DNA of 64,000 nucleotides from Posidonia oceanica (Eukaryota > Streptophyta > Magnoliopsida > Alismatales > Posidoniaceae), in contig JAZBRS010000020.1 of assembly GCA_037176725.1 (NCBI GenBank), positions 89,598,001 through 89,662,000 on the forward strand, read 5' to 3'. The position numbers were made by a program, and so were the translations under genes. Below the pieces are notes generated by a model. The model worked only from the letters and a program-made list of their open reading frames with translations. It was not told where the DNA came from and made no database searches. Of this stretch, positions 1 to 11,850 are shown one piece after another. The number at the start of each line of letters is the position of its first letter. The stretch's first letter is position 1.

Positions 1-3000
1 TGACCACGAAGGGGCATGTAAGGGCTTGTCCACAAATTATGGAAGTAAGCAGTCAAACGGACGTGACTTCGAAAAGGCACGCAAAAGCGCTCGTACTCAA
101 ATTACGACAGCGAGCGAACATGACCATGAAGGGGCATATTTGGGCTTGTCCTTAAATTAAGGAAACAAGCAAATAAACAGACGTGACTTCGAAAAGGGAC
201 ACAATTGCCCTCGTCCTCAAATTATGGAAGCGGGCAAACTTGACCACGAAGGGATATGTAAGGGCTCGTCCTCAATTTAAGGAAGCAAGCAAACAAACAG
301 ACGTGACTTCGATAAAGCATGCAACGGTGCTCGTCCTCAAATTAAGGATGCGAGCAAACATGACCACGAAGGGGCATGTAAGGGCTTGTCCTCAAATTAA
401 AGATGCAAGCAAACAAACTGACGTAACTTCGATAAAGCATGCAACGGTGCTCGTCCTCAAATTAAGGATGCGAGCAAACTTGACCACGAAGGGGCATGTA
501 AGGGCTTGTCCTCAAATTAAAGATGCAAGCAAACAAACAGACGTGACTTCGAAACGGCACACATTGGCGCTTGTCCTCAAATTACGGAGGCGAGCAAACG
601 TGACTCCGAAGGGGCATGTATGGGCTTGTCCTCAAATTACGGAAGTAAGCAAACAAACAGACCAGATTTCGAAAAGGTACGCAAAGGCGCTCGTCCTCAA
701 ATTAAGGAAGCGAGCAAACATGACCATGAAGGGGCATGTAAGGGCTTGTCCTCAAATTAAGGAAGTAAGCGAACAAACAGACGAGATTTCGAAAAAGCAC
801 ACAAAGGCGCTCGTCCTCAAATAAAGGAAACGAGCAAACATGACCACGAAGGGGCATGTAAGGGCTTGTCCACAAATTAAGGAACTTAGCAAACAAACAG
901 ACGTGACATCGAAAAGGCAGGCGAAGGCGCCTGTCCTCAAATTTAGGAAGCGAGCAAACCAGACTACGAAGGGGCATGTAAGGGCTTGTCCTCAAATAAA
1001 TGAAGCAAGCAAATAAACAGACGTAACTTTGAATGGGCACGCAAGGGCGCTCGTCCTCAAATTATGAAAGCGAGCAAACATGACCACGAAGGGGTATGTA
1101 CGGGCTTGTCCTCAAATTAAGGAAGGAAGGAAACAGACAGACGTGACTTCGAAAAGGCAAGCAAAGGCGCTCGTCCTCATATTAAGGAAGCAGGCAAACA
1201 TGACCACGAAAGGGCATGCAAGGGCGTGTCCTCAAGTTAAGGAAGCAAGCAAACAAACAGACGTGACTTCGAAAAGGCACGCAAAGACGCTCATCCTCAA
1301 ACTAAGGAAGCAAGCAAACATGACCATGAAGGGGCATGTTTGGGCATGTCCTCAAATTAAGGAAACAAGCAAACAAACAGACATGACTTCGGAAAGGCAC
1401 GCGAAGACGCTCGTCCTAAAATTGAGGAAGCGAGCAAACATGACCACGAAGGAGCATGTAGGGGCTTGTCCTCAAATTAAGGAAGCAAGCAAACAAACAG
1501 ACGTGACTTCGAAAAGGCACGCAAAGGCACTCATCCTCAAATTAAGGAAGCAAGCAAACATGACCAAGAAGGGGCATGTAAGGGCTTGTCCTCAAATTAA
1601 GGTTGCAAGCAAACAAATAGACGTGACATCGAAAAGGCGCTCATCCTCAAATTTATGAAGCGAGCAAACATGACCACGAAGGGGCATGTAAGTTTCTTGT
1701 CCTGAAATTAAGGAAGCAAGCAAACAAACAGACGTGACTTCAAAAAGGCATGCAAAGGCCCTCGTCCTCAAATTGGGGAAGCGAGCAAACAAGAGCACGA
1801 CGGGGCATGTAAGGGCTTGTCCTCAAATTGAAGAAGCAAGCCAACAATCAGACGTGACTTCGTAAAGGTACGCAAAGGTGCTCGTCCACAAATTAAGGCA
1901 GCGAGCAAACATGACGACGATGGGGCAAGTAGGGGCTTGTCCTCAAATTAAGGATGCAAGCAAACAAACAAACGTGACTTCGAAAAGGCACGCAAAGGCG
2001 CTCGTCCTCAAATTAAGGATGTGAGCAAACATTACCACGAAGGGGCATGTATGGGCTTGTCCTCAAATTAAGGAAGCGAGCAAACATGACTAAGAAGGGG
2101 CATGTAAGGGCTTGTCCTTAAATTGTGGATGCGAGCAAACATGACCACGAAAGGGAATGTAACGGCTTGTCCTCAATTTATGTAAGTAAGCAAACAAACG
2201 GACGTAACATCGAAATAGCAAGCAAAGATGTTCATCCTCGAAGCGAGCAAACTTAACCACGAATGGGAATGTAAGGGCCTGTCCTCAATTTTAGGAAGCA
2301 AGCAAACAAAAATACGTGACTTTGAAAATGCACGCAATGGCGCTCGTCCTCAAATTAAGGAAGCGAGCAAACGTGACCACGAAGGGGCCTGCACGGGCTA
2401 CTCCTCAAATTAAGGAAGCAAGCAAACTAACGGACGTGACTTTGAAAAGGCATGCAAAGGCGCTCGTTTTCAAATTAAGGTTGCGAGCAAACATGTCCAT
2501 GAAAGGGCTTGTAAGGGCTTGTCCTCAAGTTTCGGAAGCAAGCAAACAAACAGTTGTGACTTCGAAAAGGCATGCGAAGGCACTCGTCCTCAAATTAAGG
2601 AAGCGAGCAAACGTAACCATGAAGGGGCATATAAGGGCTTGTCCTTAAATCAAGGAAGCATGCAAACAAACAGACGTGACTTCGGAAAGCCATGCGAAGG
2701 TACTCGTCCTCAAAATATGGAAGCGAGCAAACATGACCCTGAAGGGGCATGTAAGGGCTCGTCCACAAATTAAGGAAGAAGAAAACAAACAGACGTGACT
2801 TCGAAAAGGTACGTAATGGCACTCCTCCTCAAATTAAGGAAGCGAGCAAACATGACCACGATGGGGCATGGAAGGGCATGTCCTCTAATAAAGGAAGCAT
2901 GCAAACAAATAGGCGTGACTTCGAAAAGGCTCGCAAAAGTGCTCGTCCTCAAATTAAGGAAGCGAGCAGACATGACCACGATGGGGCATGTAAGGGCTTA

Positions 3001-4533
3001 TCCTCAAGTTTTGGAAGTAAGCAAACAGACATACGTGACTTCGAAACGGCACGCAGATGTCACCCTCCTAAAATTAAGGAGGCGAGTAAACACGACCATG
3101 AAGGGTCAAATAAGGGCATGTCCTCAAATTAAGGAAGGAAGCAAACAAACAGACGTGTCTTCGAAATGGGACGCATTGGCGCTAATCCTCAAATTAACGA
3201 AGCGAGCAAACATGACCACGAAGGGACTTACTAGGGCTTGTCCTCAAATTAAGGAAGCAAGCAAACAAACAGACGTGACTTCAAGAATGCACGCAAAGGT
3301 GCTCGTCCTCAAATTAAGGAAGTGAGCAAACATGACAACGAAGGGGCATGTCAGGGTCTGTCCTCAAATTAAGGAAGCAAGCAAACAAACATATGTGAAT
3401 TCGAAATGGCACGCAATGGCGCTCGTCCTCAAATTTAGGAAGCGAGCAAACATGACCATGAAGGGCTTATAATGGCTTGTCCATAAATTAAGCAAGCAAG
3501 CAAAACAAACAGACGTGACTTCGAAATGGCATGCAAAGGCGCTCGTCCTCAAATTAAGGAAGCGAGCAAACATGACCACGATGCGGCATGTAAGGGCTTG
3601 TCCTCAAATTAAGGAAGTAAGCAAACAAAAATACGTGACTTCGAAAACGCACGCAAAGGCACTCGTCCTCAAATTAAGGAAGCGAGCAAACATGACCACG
3701 AAGGGGCCTGCAAGGGCTAGTCCTCAAATAAAGCAAGCAAGCTAACTAACAAACGTGACTTCGAAAAGGCACGCAAAGGCGCTCGTCCTCAAATTAAGGA
3801 TGCGAGCAAACATGTACATGAAGGGGCAAGTAAGGGCTTGTCCTCAAATTACGGAAGCTAGCACACAAACAGATGTAACTTCGAAAAGGCACGCAAAGGC
3901 ACTCGTCCTCACATCAAGGAAGCGAGCACACGTGACCTTGAAGGGGCATATAAGGGCTTTTCCTTAAATCATGGAAGCATGCAAACAAACAGACGTGACT
4001 TCGAAAAGGCATGAAAAGGCGCTCATCCTCAAAATTAGGAAGCGAGCAAACATGACCACGAAGGGGCACGTTGGAGTCTTGTCCTCAAATTAAGGAAGCA
4101 TGCAAACAAACAGACGTGACTTCAGAAAGGCACGCAAAGGCGCTCGTCCTCTAATTGAGGAAGCGAGCAAACATGAGCACGAAGGGGCAAGTAAGGGCTT
4201 GTCCTCAAATTGAGGAAGCAAGCCAACAAATAGACGTGACTTCGAAAAGGCACACGAAGGTGCTCGTCCTCAAATTAAGGAAGCGAGCAAACTTGAGGAC
4301 GAAGGGGAAAGTAAGGGCTTGTCCTCAAATTAAGGAAGCAAGCAAACAAACAGACGTGACTTCGAAAAGGCACGCAAAGGCGCTCGTCCTCAAATTAAGG
4401 AAGTGAGCAAACATTACCACGAAGGGGCATGTAGGGACTTGTCCTCAAATTAAGGAAGTAAGCAAACAAACAGACGTGACTTCAAAAAGGCTCGCAAAGC
4501 CGCTCGTCCTCAAATTAAGAAAGCGAGCAAACA

Positions 4534-4588
4534 TGACCATGAAGGGGCATGTAAGGGCTTGTCCTCAAATTATGGATGCGAGCAAACA
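4534..4588 (+). repeat. 55-bp hybrid half (B left arm, A right arm)
   Basis: TGAC-to-TGAC spacing here is 55 bp, which is the B left arm (28) plus the A right arm (27), joined in the shared core. The half is therefore followed by another B-type half instead of an A half. It is a clear example of a register-shifting junction. Similar junctions occur near 2.07-2.15 kb (consecutive B-type starts), 6.66 kb, 9.28 kb, 52.06 kb and 59.40 kb. Confidence 0.85.
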
Positions 4589-4640
4589 TGACCAAGAAAG
4601 GGAATGTAACGGCTTGTCCTTAATTTAAGGAAGCAAGCAA

Positions 4641-4700
4641 ACAAACAGACGTAACATCGAAAAGGCATGCAAAGATGTTCGTCCTCGAAGCGAGCAAACT
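4641..4700 (+). repeat. Core-deleted A half (8-bp deletion removing the dyad)
   Basis: The usual CTC-AAATTAAG-GAAGC is reduced to CTC-GAAGC at 4686/4687, deleting AAATTAAG and with it the dyad core. The unit also carries GTAACATCG in place of GTGACTTCG. The same linked pair of changes recurs about 25 times in the window, for example with junctions near 20795/20796, 30890/30891 and 52414/52415. It is a diagnostic variant of the higher-order repeats. Confidence 0.88.
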
Positions 4701-6485
4701 TGACCACAAAGGGGCACGTAAGGGCTTGTCCTCAAATTAAGGAAGCAAGCAAACAAAAATACGTGACTTCGAATACGCACGCAAAGGCGCTCGTCCACAA
4801 ATTAAGGAAGCGAGCAAACATGACCACGAAGGGGCCTGCAAGGGCTAGTCCTCAAATTAAGGAAGCAAGCAAACTAACAGACGTGACTTCGAAAAGGCAC
4901 GCAAAGGTGCTCATCCTCAAATTAAGGATGCGAGCAAACATGTCCACGAACGGGCATGTAAGGGCTTGTCCTTAATTCAAGGAAGCATGCAAACAAACAG
5001 ACGTGACTTCGGAAAGCCATGCGAAGGCGCTCGTCCTCAAATTCTGGAAGCGAGCAAACATGACCACGAAGGGGCATGTATGGGCTCGTCCACAAATTAA
5101 GGAAGCAAGCAAACAAACAAACTTGACTTCGAAAAGGGACGCAAAGGCACTCGTCCATAAATTAAGGAAGCGAGCAAACATGACCATGATAGGGCACGAA
5201 AGGGCTTGTCTTCAAATTACGGAAGCAAGCAAACAAACAGACGTGACTTCGAAAAGACACGCAAAGGCACTCGTCCTCAAATTAAGGACGCGAGCGAACT
5301 TGACCACAAAGGGGCAAGTTAGGGCTTGTCATCGAAATAAGGAAGCTAGCAAACAAACAGACGTGACTTCGAGAAGCTACGCAAAGGCGCTCGTCCTCAA
5401 ATTTTGGAAGCGAGCAAACGTGACCACGTTGGGGCAAGGAAAGGCTTGTTCTCTAATAAAGGAAGCATGCAAACAAATAGACGGGACTTCGAAATGGCTC
5501 ACAAAGGTGCTCCTCCTCAAATTAAGGAAGCGAGCAGACATGACCTTGATGGGGCATGTACGGGCAAATCCTCAAATTAAGGAAGTAAGCAAACAAACAT
5601 ATGTGACTTCGAAACGGCATGCAGATGCCATCATCCTAAAATTATGGTGGCGAGCAAACATGACCATGATGGTGCATATACGGGCTTGTCCTCAAGTTTT
5701 GGAAGTAAGCTAACAGACATACGTGACTTCGAAACGGCACGCAGATGCCACCATCCTAAAATTAAGGAGGCGAGCAACCATGACCATCAAGGGGCATATA
5801 AGGGCTTGTCCTCAAATTAAGGAAGCAAGCAAACAAACAGACGTGTCTTCGAAATAGGACGCAATGGCGCTAGTCCTCAAATTAACGAAGCGAGCAAACA
5901 TGACCATGATGGGACATGTATGGGCTTGTCCTCAAATTAAGGAAGCAAGCAAATCAACAGACGTGACTTCGAGAATGCACGCAAAGGTGCTCGTCCTCAA
6001 TATAAAGTAGCGAGCAAACCTGACAATGAAGGGGCATGTAAGGGTTTGTCCTCTAATTAAGGAAGCAAGCTAACAAACAAATGTGACTTCGAAAAGGCAC
6101 ACGAAGGCGCTCGTCCTCAAATTTAGGAAGTGAGCAAACTTGACTACGAAAGGCCTTGAAAGGGCTTGTCCTCAAAATAAGGATGCAAGCAAACAAACAG
6201 ACATGAATTTGAAAAGACTCGCAAAGGCGCTCGTCCTCATATTGAGGAACCGAGCAAACATGAGCACGAAGGGGCATGTAAGGGTTTGTCCTCAAATAGA
6301 GGAAGCAAGCCAACAAACGGACGTGACTTCGAAAAGGCACGCAAAGGTGCTCGTCCTCAAATTAAGGAAGCGAGCAAACTTGACGACGATTGGGCAAGTA
6401 AGGGCTTGTCCTCAAAAAAAGGAAGCAAGCAAACAAATAGACGTCACTTCGAAAAGGCACACAAAGGCGCTCGTCCTCAAATTAA

Positions 6486-9100
6486 GGAAGTGAGCAAACA
6501 TTACCACGAAGGGGCATGTAAGGGCTTGTCCTCAAATTAAGGAAGCAAGCAAACAAACAGACGTGACTTCGAAAAGGCTCGCAAAGGCGCTCTTCCTCAA
6601 ATTAAGGTAGCGAGCAAACTTGACCATGATGGGGCATGTAAGGGCTTGTCCTCAAATTATGGATGCGAACAAACATGACCGCGAAAGGGAATGTAACGGC
6701 TTGTCCTTAATTTAAGGAAGCAAGCAAACAATCAGACGTAACATCAAAAAGGCACGCAAAGATGTTCGTCCTCGAAGCGAGCAAACTCGACCACAAAGGG
6801 GCATGTAAAGGCATGTCCTCAAATTAAGGAAGCAAGCAAACAAAATTACGTGACTTCGAATACGCACGCAAAGGTGCTCGTCCACAAATTAAGGAAGTGA
6901 GCAAACATGACCACGAAGGGGCCTGCAAGGGCTACTCCTCAAATTAAAGACGTAAGCAAACTAACAGACGTGACTTCGAAAAGGCACACAAAGACGCTCG
7001 TCCTAAAATTGAGGAAGTGAGCAAACATGACCACGAAGGGGCATGTAAGGGCCGGTCCTCAAATTAAGGATGGAAGCAAACAAACTGACGTGACTTCGAA
7101 AAGGTGTGCAAAGGCGCTCATCCTCAAATTTAGGAAGCGAGCAAACTTGACCACGAAGGGGCACGTTGGTGTCTAGTCCTCAAATTAAGGAAGCGTGCAA
7201 ACAAACAGACGTGACTTCAAAAAGGCTCGCAAAGGCGCTCGTCCTCAAATTGAGGAACAGAGCAAACATGAGCACGAAGGGGTACGTAAGGGCTTGTCCT
7301 CAAATTGAGGAAGCAAGCCAACAAATAGACGTGACTTCGAAAAGGCACGCAAAGGTGCTTGTCCTCAAATTAAGGAAGTGAGCAAACTTGCCGACGATTG
7401 GGCAAGTAAGGGCTTGTCCTCAAAATTAGGAAGCAAGCAAACAAACAGACGTTACTTCGAAATGGCATGCAAAGGCGCTCGTCCTCAAATTAAGGAAGCG
7501 AGCAAATATGACCATGATGGGGCATGTAAGGGCTTGTCCTCAAATTAAGGAAGCAAGCAAACAAACAGACGTGACTTCGAAAAGGCTCGCCAAGGCGCTC
7601 GTCCTCAAATTATGGAAGCAAGCAAACATGACCATGATGGGGCATGTATGGGCTTGTCTGCAAATTATACATGCGAGCAAACATGACCACGAAAGGGAAT
7701 GTAACGGCTTGTCCTCATATTAAGGAAGCAAGCAAACAAATAGACATAACATGGAAAAGGCACACAAGGACATTCGACCTAGAAGCAAGCTAACTTGACC
7801 ACGAAGGGGCATGTAAGGGCTTGTCCTCAAAATATGGAAGAAAGCAAACAAAAATACGTGACTTCGAAGACACACGCAATGGCGCTCGTCCTCAAATTAA
7901 GGAAGCGAGCAAACTTGACAACGAAGGGGCCTGCAAGGGCTACTCCTCAAATTAAGGAAGTAAGCAAACTAACAGACGTAACTTCGAAAAGGCATGCAAA
8001 GGCGCTCGTTCTCGAATTAAAGATGCGAGCAAACATGTCCATGAAGGGGTGTGTAAGGGCTTGTCCTCAAATTACGGAAGCAAGCACACAAACAGATGTG
8101 ACTTCGAAAAGGCACGCAAAGGCACTCGTCCTCACATTAGGGAAGCGAGCAAACATGACCATGATGTGGCATACAAGGGCTTGTCCTTAAAACAAGGAAG
8201 CATGCAAACAAACAGACGTGACTTCGAAATGCCACGCGATGGTGCTCGTCCTTAAATTATGGAAGCGAGCAAACATGACCTAGAAGTGGCATGTAAGGGC
8301 TTGTCCTCAAATTAAGGAAGCAAGCTAACAAACAGACGTGACTTCGAAAAGGCACGCAAAGGCGCTCGTCCTCAAATTAAGGAAGCGAGCAAACATGACC
8401 ACGATGGGGCAAGTAAGGGCTTGTCCTCAAATTAAGGAAGTATGCTAACAAACAGACGTGACTTCGAAAAGACACGCATAGGCGCTCGTACTCAAATTAT
8501 GGAAGCACGCAAACTTGACCACGAAGGGGCATGTTAGGGCTTGTCCACAAAATAAAGAAACAAGCAAACAAACAGACGTGACTTCGAGAAGGCACGCAAA
8601 GGCTCTCGTCCTCAAATTTTGGAAGCGAGCAAACATGACAACGATGGGGCATGGAGGGGCATGTCCTCCATTAAAGGAAGCATGCAAACAAATTGATGTG
8701 ACTTCGAAAAAGCTCGCAAAGGTGCTCGTCCTCAAATTAAGGAAGCGAGCGGACATGACCACGAAGGGGCATGTAAGGGCTTATCCTCAAATTTTGGAAG
8801 TAAGCAAACAAACAGACGTGACTTCGAAAAGGCACGGAAATGCCATCGTCCTAAAATTAAGGAGGCGAGCAAACGTGACCATGATGGTGCATGAAAGGGC
8901 TTGTCCTCAAATTAGGGAAGCAAGCAAACAAACAGACGTGACTTCGAAATGGGACGCAACGGTGCTCGTCCTTAAATTAATGAAGCGAGCGAAAGTGACC
9001 ACGAAGGGACATCTAACGGCTTGTCCTCAAATTAAGCAAGCAAGCAAACAAACTGACGTGACTTCGAAAAGGCACGCAAAGGCGCTCGTCCTCAAATTAA
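6486..9100 (+). repeat. 2.6-kb higher-order repeat, copy 1
   Basis: This is the first copy of a tandem pair. Matching marker units lie 2,614-2,615 bp apart over its whole length: the GGATGCGA hybrid half at 6661 and 9276, and distinctive variant units at 7166 and 9781, 7795 and 10409, and 8049 and 10663. It contains two core-deleted halves, near 6769 and 7770. The offset is not a multiple of 120 because of the hybrid and core-deleted halves it holds. Confidence 0.85.
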
Positions 9101-10650
9101 GGAAGTGAGCAAACATTACCATGAAGGGGCATGTAAGGGTTTGTCCTCAAATTAAGGAAGCAAGCGAACAAACAGACGTGACTTCGAAAAGGCTCGCAAA
9201 GGCGCTCGTCCTCAAATTAAGGCAGTGAGCAAACTTGACCATGATGGGGCATTTAAGGGCTTGTCCTCAAATTATGGATGCGAGCAAACATGACCACGAA
9301 AGGGAATGTAACGGCTTGTCCTTAATTTAAGGAAGCAAGCAAACAAACAGACGTAACATCGAAAAGGCACGCAAAGTTGTTCGTCCTCGAAGCGAGCAAA
9401 CTGGACCACAAAGGGGCACGTATGGGCTTGTCCTCAAATTAAGGAAGCAAGCAAACAAAAATACGTGACTTCGAATACTCACGCAAAGGCACTCGTCCAC
9501 AAATTAAGGAAGTGAGCAAACATGACCACGAAGGAGCCTGCATGGGCTACTCCTCAAATTAAGGAAGTAAGCAAACTAACAGACGTGACTTCGAAAAGGC
9601 ACACGAAGACGCTCATCCTAAAATTGAGGAAGTGAGCAAACATGACCACGAAGGGGCATGTAAGGGCCGGTCCTCAAATTAAGGATGGAAGCAAACAAAC
9701 TGACGTGACTTCGAAAAGGCGTGCAAAGGCGCTCATCCTCAAATTTAGGAAGCGAGCAAACATGACCACGAAGGGGCACGTTGGTGTCTAGTCCTCAAAT
9801 TAATGAAGCGTGCAAACAAACAGACGTGACTTCAAAAAGGCTCGCAAAGGCGCTCGTCCTCAAATTGAGGAACAGAGCAAACATGAGCACGAAGGGGTAT
9901 GTAAGGGCTTGTCCTCAAATTGAGGAAGCAAGCCAACAAACAGACGTGACTTCGAAAAGGCACGCAAAGGTGCTTGTCCTCAAATTAAGGAAGTGAGCAA
10001 ACTTGCCGACGATTGGGCAAGTAAGGGCTTGTCCTCAAAATTAGGAAGCAAGCAAACAAACAGATGTTACTTCGAAATGGCATCCAAGGCGCTCGTCCTC
10101 AAATTAAGGAAGCGAGCAAACATGACCATGATGGGGCATGTAAGGGCTTGTCCTCAAATTAAGGAAGCAAGCAAACAAACAGACGTGACTTCGAAAAGGC
10201 TCGCAAAGGCGCTCGTCCTCAAATTAAGGAAGCGAGCAAACGTGACCATGATGGGGCATGTATGGGCTTGTCCGTAAATTATACATGCGAGCAAACATGA
10301 CCACGAAAGGGAATGTAACGGCTTGTCCTCATATTAAGGAAGCAAGCAAACAAACAGACATAACATGGAAAAGGCATGCAAGGACATTCGTCCTCGAAGT
10401 GAGCTAACTTGACCACGAAGGGGCATGTAAGGGCTTGTCCTCAAAATATGGAAGAAAGCAAACAAAAATACGTGACTTCGAAGACACACGCAATGGCGCT
10501 CGTCCTCAAATTAAGGAAGCAAGCAAACTTGACAACGAAGGGGCCTGCAAGGGCTACTCCTCAAATTAAGGAAGTAAGCAAACTAACAGACGTAACTTCG
10601 AAAAGGCACGCAAAGGCGCTCGTCCTCGAATTAAAGATGCGAGCAAACAT

Positions 10651-11250
10651 GTCCATGAAGGGGTGTGTAAGGGCTTGTCCTCAAATTACGGAAGCAAGCA
10701 CACAAACAGATGTGACTTCGAAAAGGCACGCAAAGGCACTCGTCCTCACATTAGGGAAGCGAGCAAACATGACCATGATGTGGCATACAAGGGCTTGTCC
10801 TTAAAACAAGGAAGCATGCAAACAAACAGACGTGACTTCGAAATGCCATGCGATGGTGCTCGTCCTCAAATTATGGAAGCGAGCAAACATGACCAGGAAG
10901 TGGCATGTAAGGGCTTGTCCTCAAATTAAGGAAGCAAGCTAACAAACAGACGTGACTTCGAAAAGGCACGCAAAGGCGCTCGTCCTCAAATTAAGGAAGC
11001 GAGCAAACATGACCATGATGGGGCAAGTAAGGGCTTGTCCTCAAATTAAGGAAGTATGCTAACAAACAGACGTGACTTCGAAAAGACACGCATAGGCGCT
11101 CGTCCTCAAATTATGGAAGCGCGCAAACTTGACCACGAAGGGGCATGTTAGGGCTAGTCCACAAAATATGGAAACAAGCAAACAAACAGACGTGACTTCG
11201 AGAAGGCACGCAAAGGCGCTCGTCCTCAAATTTTGGAAGCGAGCAAACAT
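10651..11250 (+). repeat. 600-bp five-unit tandem duplication, first copy
   Basis: Line-by-line comparison with 11251-11850 shows near identity, with about one change or fewer per 60 bp and several 60-bp stretches identical. The length is exactly five 120-bp units. Copy 1 of the enclosing 2.6-kb repeat has only one version (about 8.04-8.64 kb), so this is a recent gain specific to copy 2. Confidence 0.92.
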
Positions 11251-11850
11251 GTCCATGAAGGGGTGTGTAAGGGCTTGTCCTCAAATTACGGAAGCAAGCA
11301 CACAAACAGATGTGACTTCGAAAAGGCACGCAAAGGCACTCGTCCTCACATTAGGGAAGCGAGCAAACATGACCATGATGTGGCATACAAGGGCTTGTCC
11401 TTAAAACAAGGAAGCATGCAAACAAACAGACGTGACTTCGAAATGCCACACGATGGTGCTCGTCCTCAAATTATGGAAGCGAGCAAACATGACCAGGAAG
11501 TGGCATGTAAGGGCTTGTCCTCAAATTAAGGAAGCAAGCTAACAAACAAACGTGACTTCGAAAAGGCACGCAAAGGCGCTCGTCCTCAAATTAAGGAAGC
11601 GAGCAAACATGACCACGATGGGGCAAGTAAGGGCTTGTCCTCAAATTAAGGAAGTATGCTAACAAACAGACGTGACTTCGAAAAGACACGCATAGGCGCT
11701 CGTACTCAAATTATGGAAGCACGCAAACTTGACCACGAAGGGGCATGTTAGGGCTTGTCCACAAAATAAAGAAACAAGCAAACAAACAGACGTGACTTCG
11801 AGAAGGCACGCAAAGGCGCTCATCCTCAAATTTTGGAAGCGAGCAAACTT
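11251..11850 (+). repeat. 600-bp five-unit tandem duplication, second copy
   Basis: This follows the first copy directly. The junction lies in 11221-11250, where a unit with TTTTGGAAGCGAGC runs straight into CATGTCCATGAAGGGGTG, which otherwise belongs near 10.65 kb. The fusion fits in-register unequal exchange or replication slippage by five units. Confidence 0.9.

Larger units (their letters stand above)
4381..6480 (+). repeat. Diverged ~2.1-kb higher-order repeat block
   Basis: This block carries the same ordered set of variant units as the two 2.6-kb copies that follow: a unit with AAACATTACCACG, then a 55-bp hybrid half with GGATGCGAGC, then a core-deleted half. The hybrid half at 4571 corresponds to the one at 6658, a 2,087-bp offset. 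It is more diverged and shorter than the following pair, so it is an older or rearranged member. Its boundaries are approximate. Confidence 0.6.
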
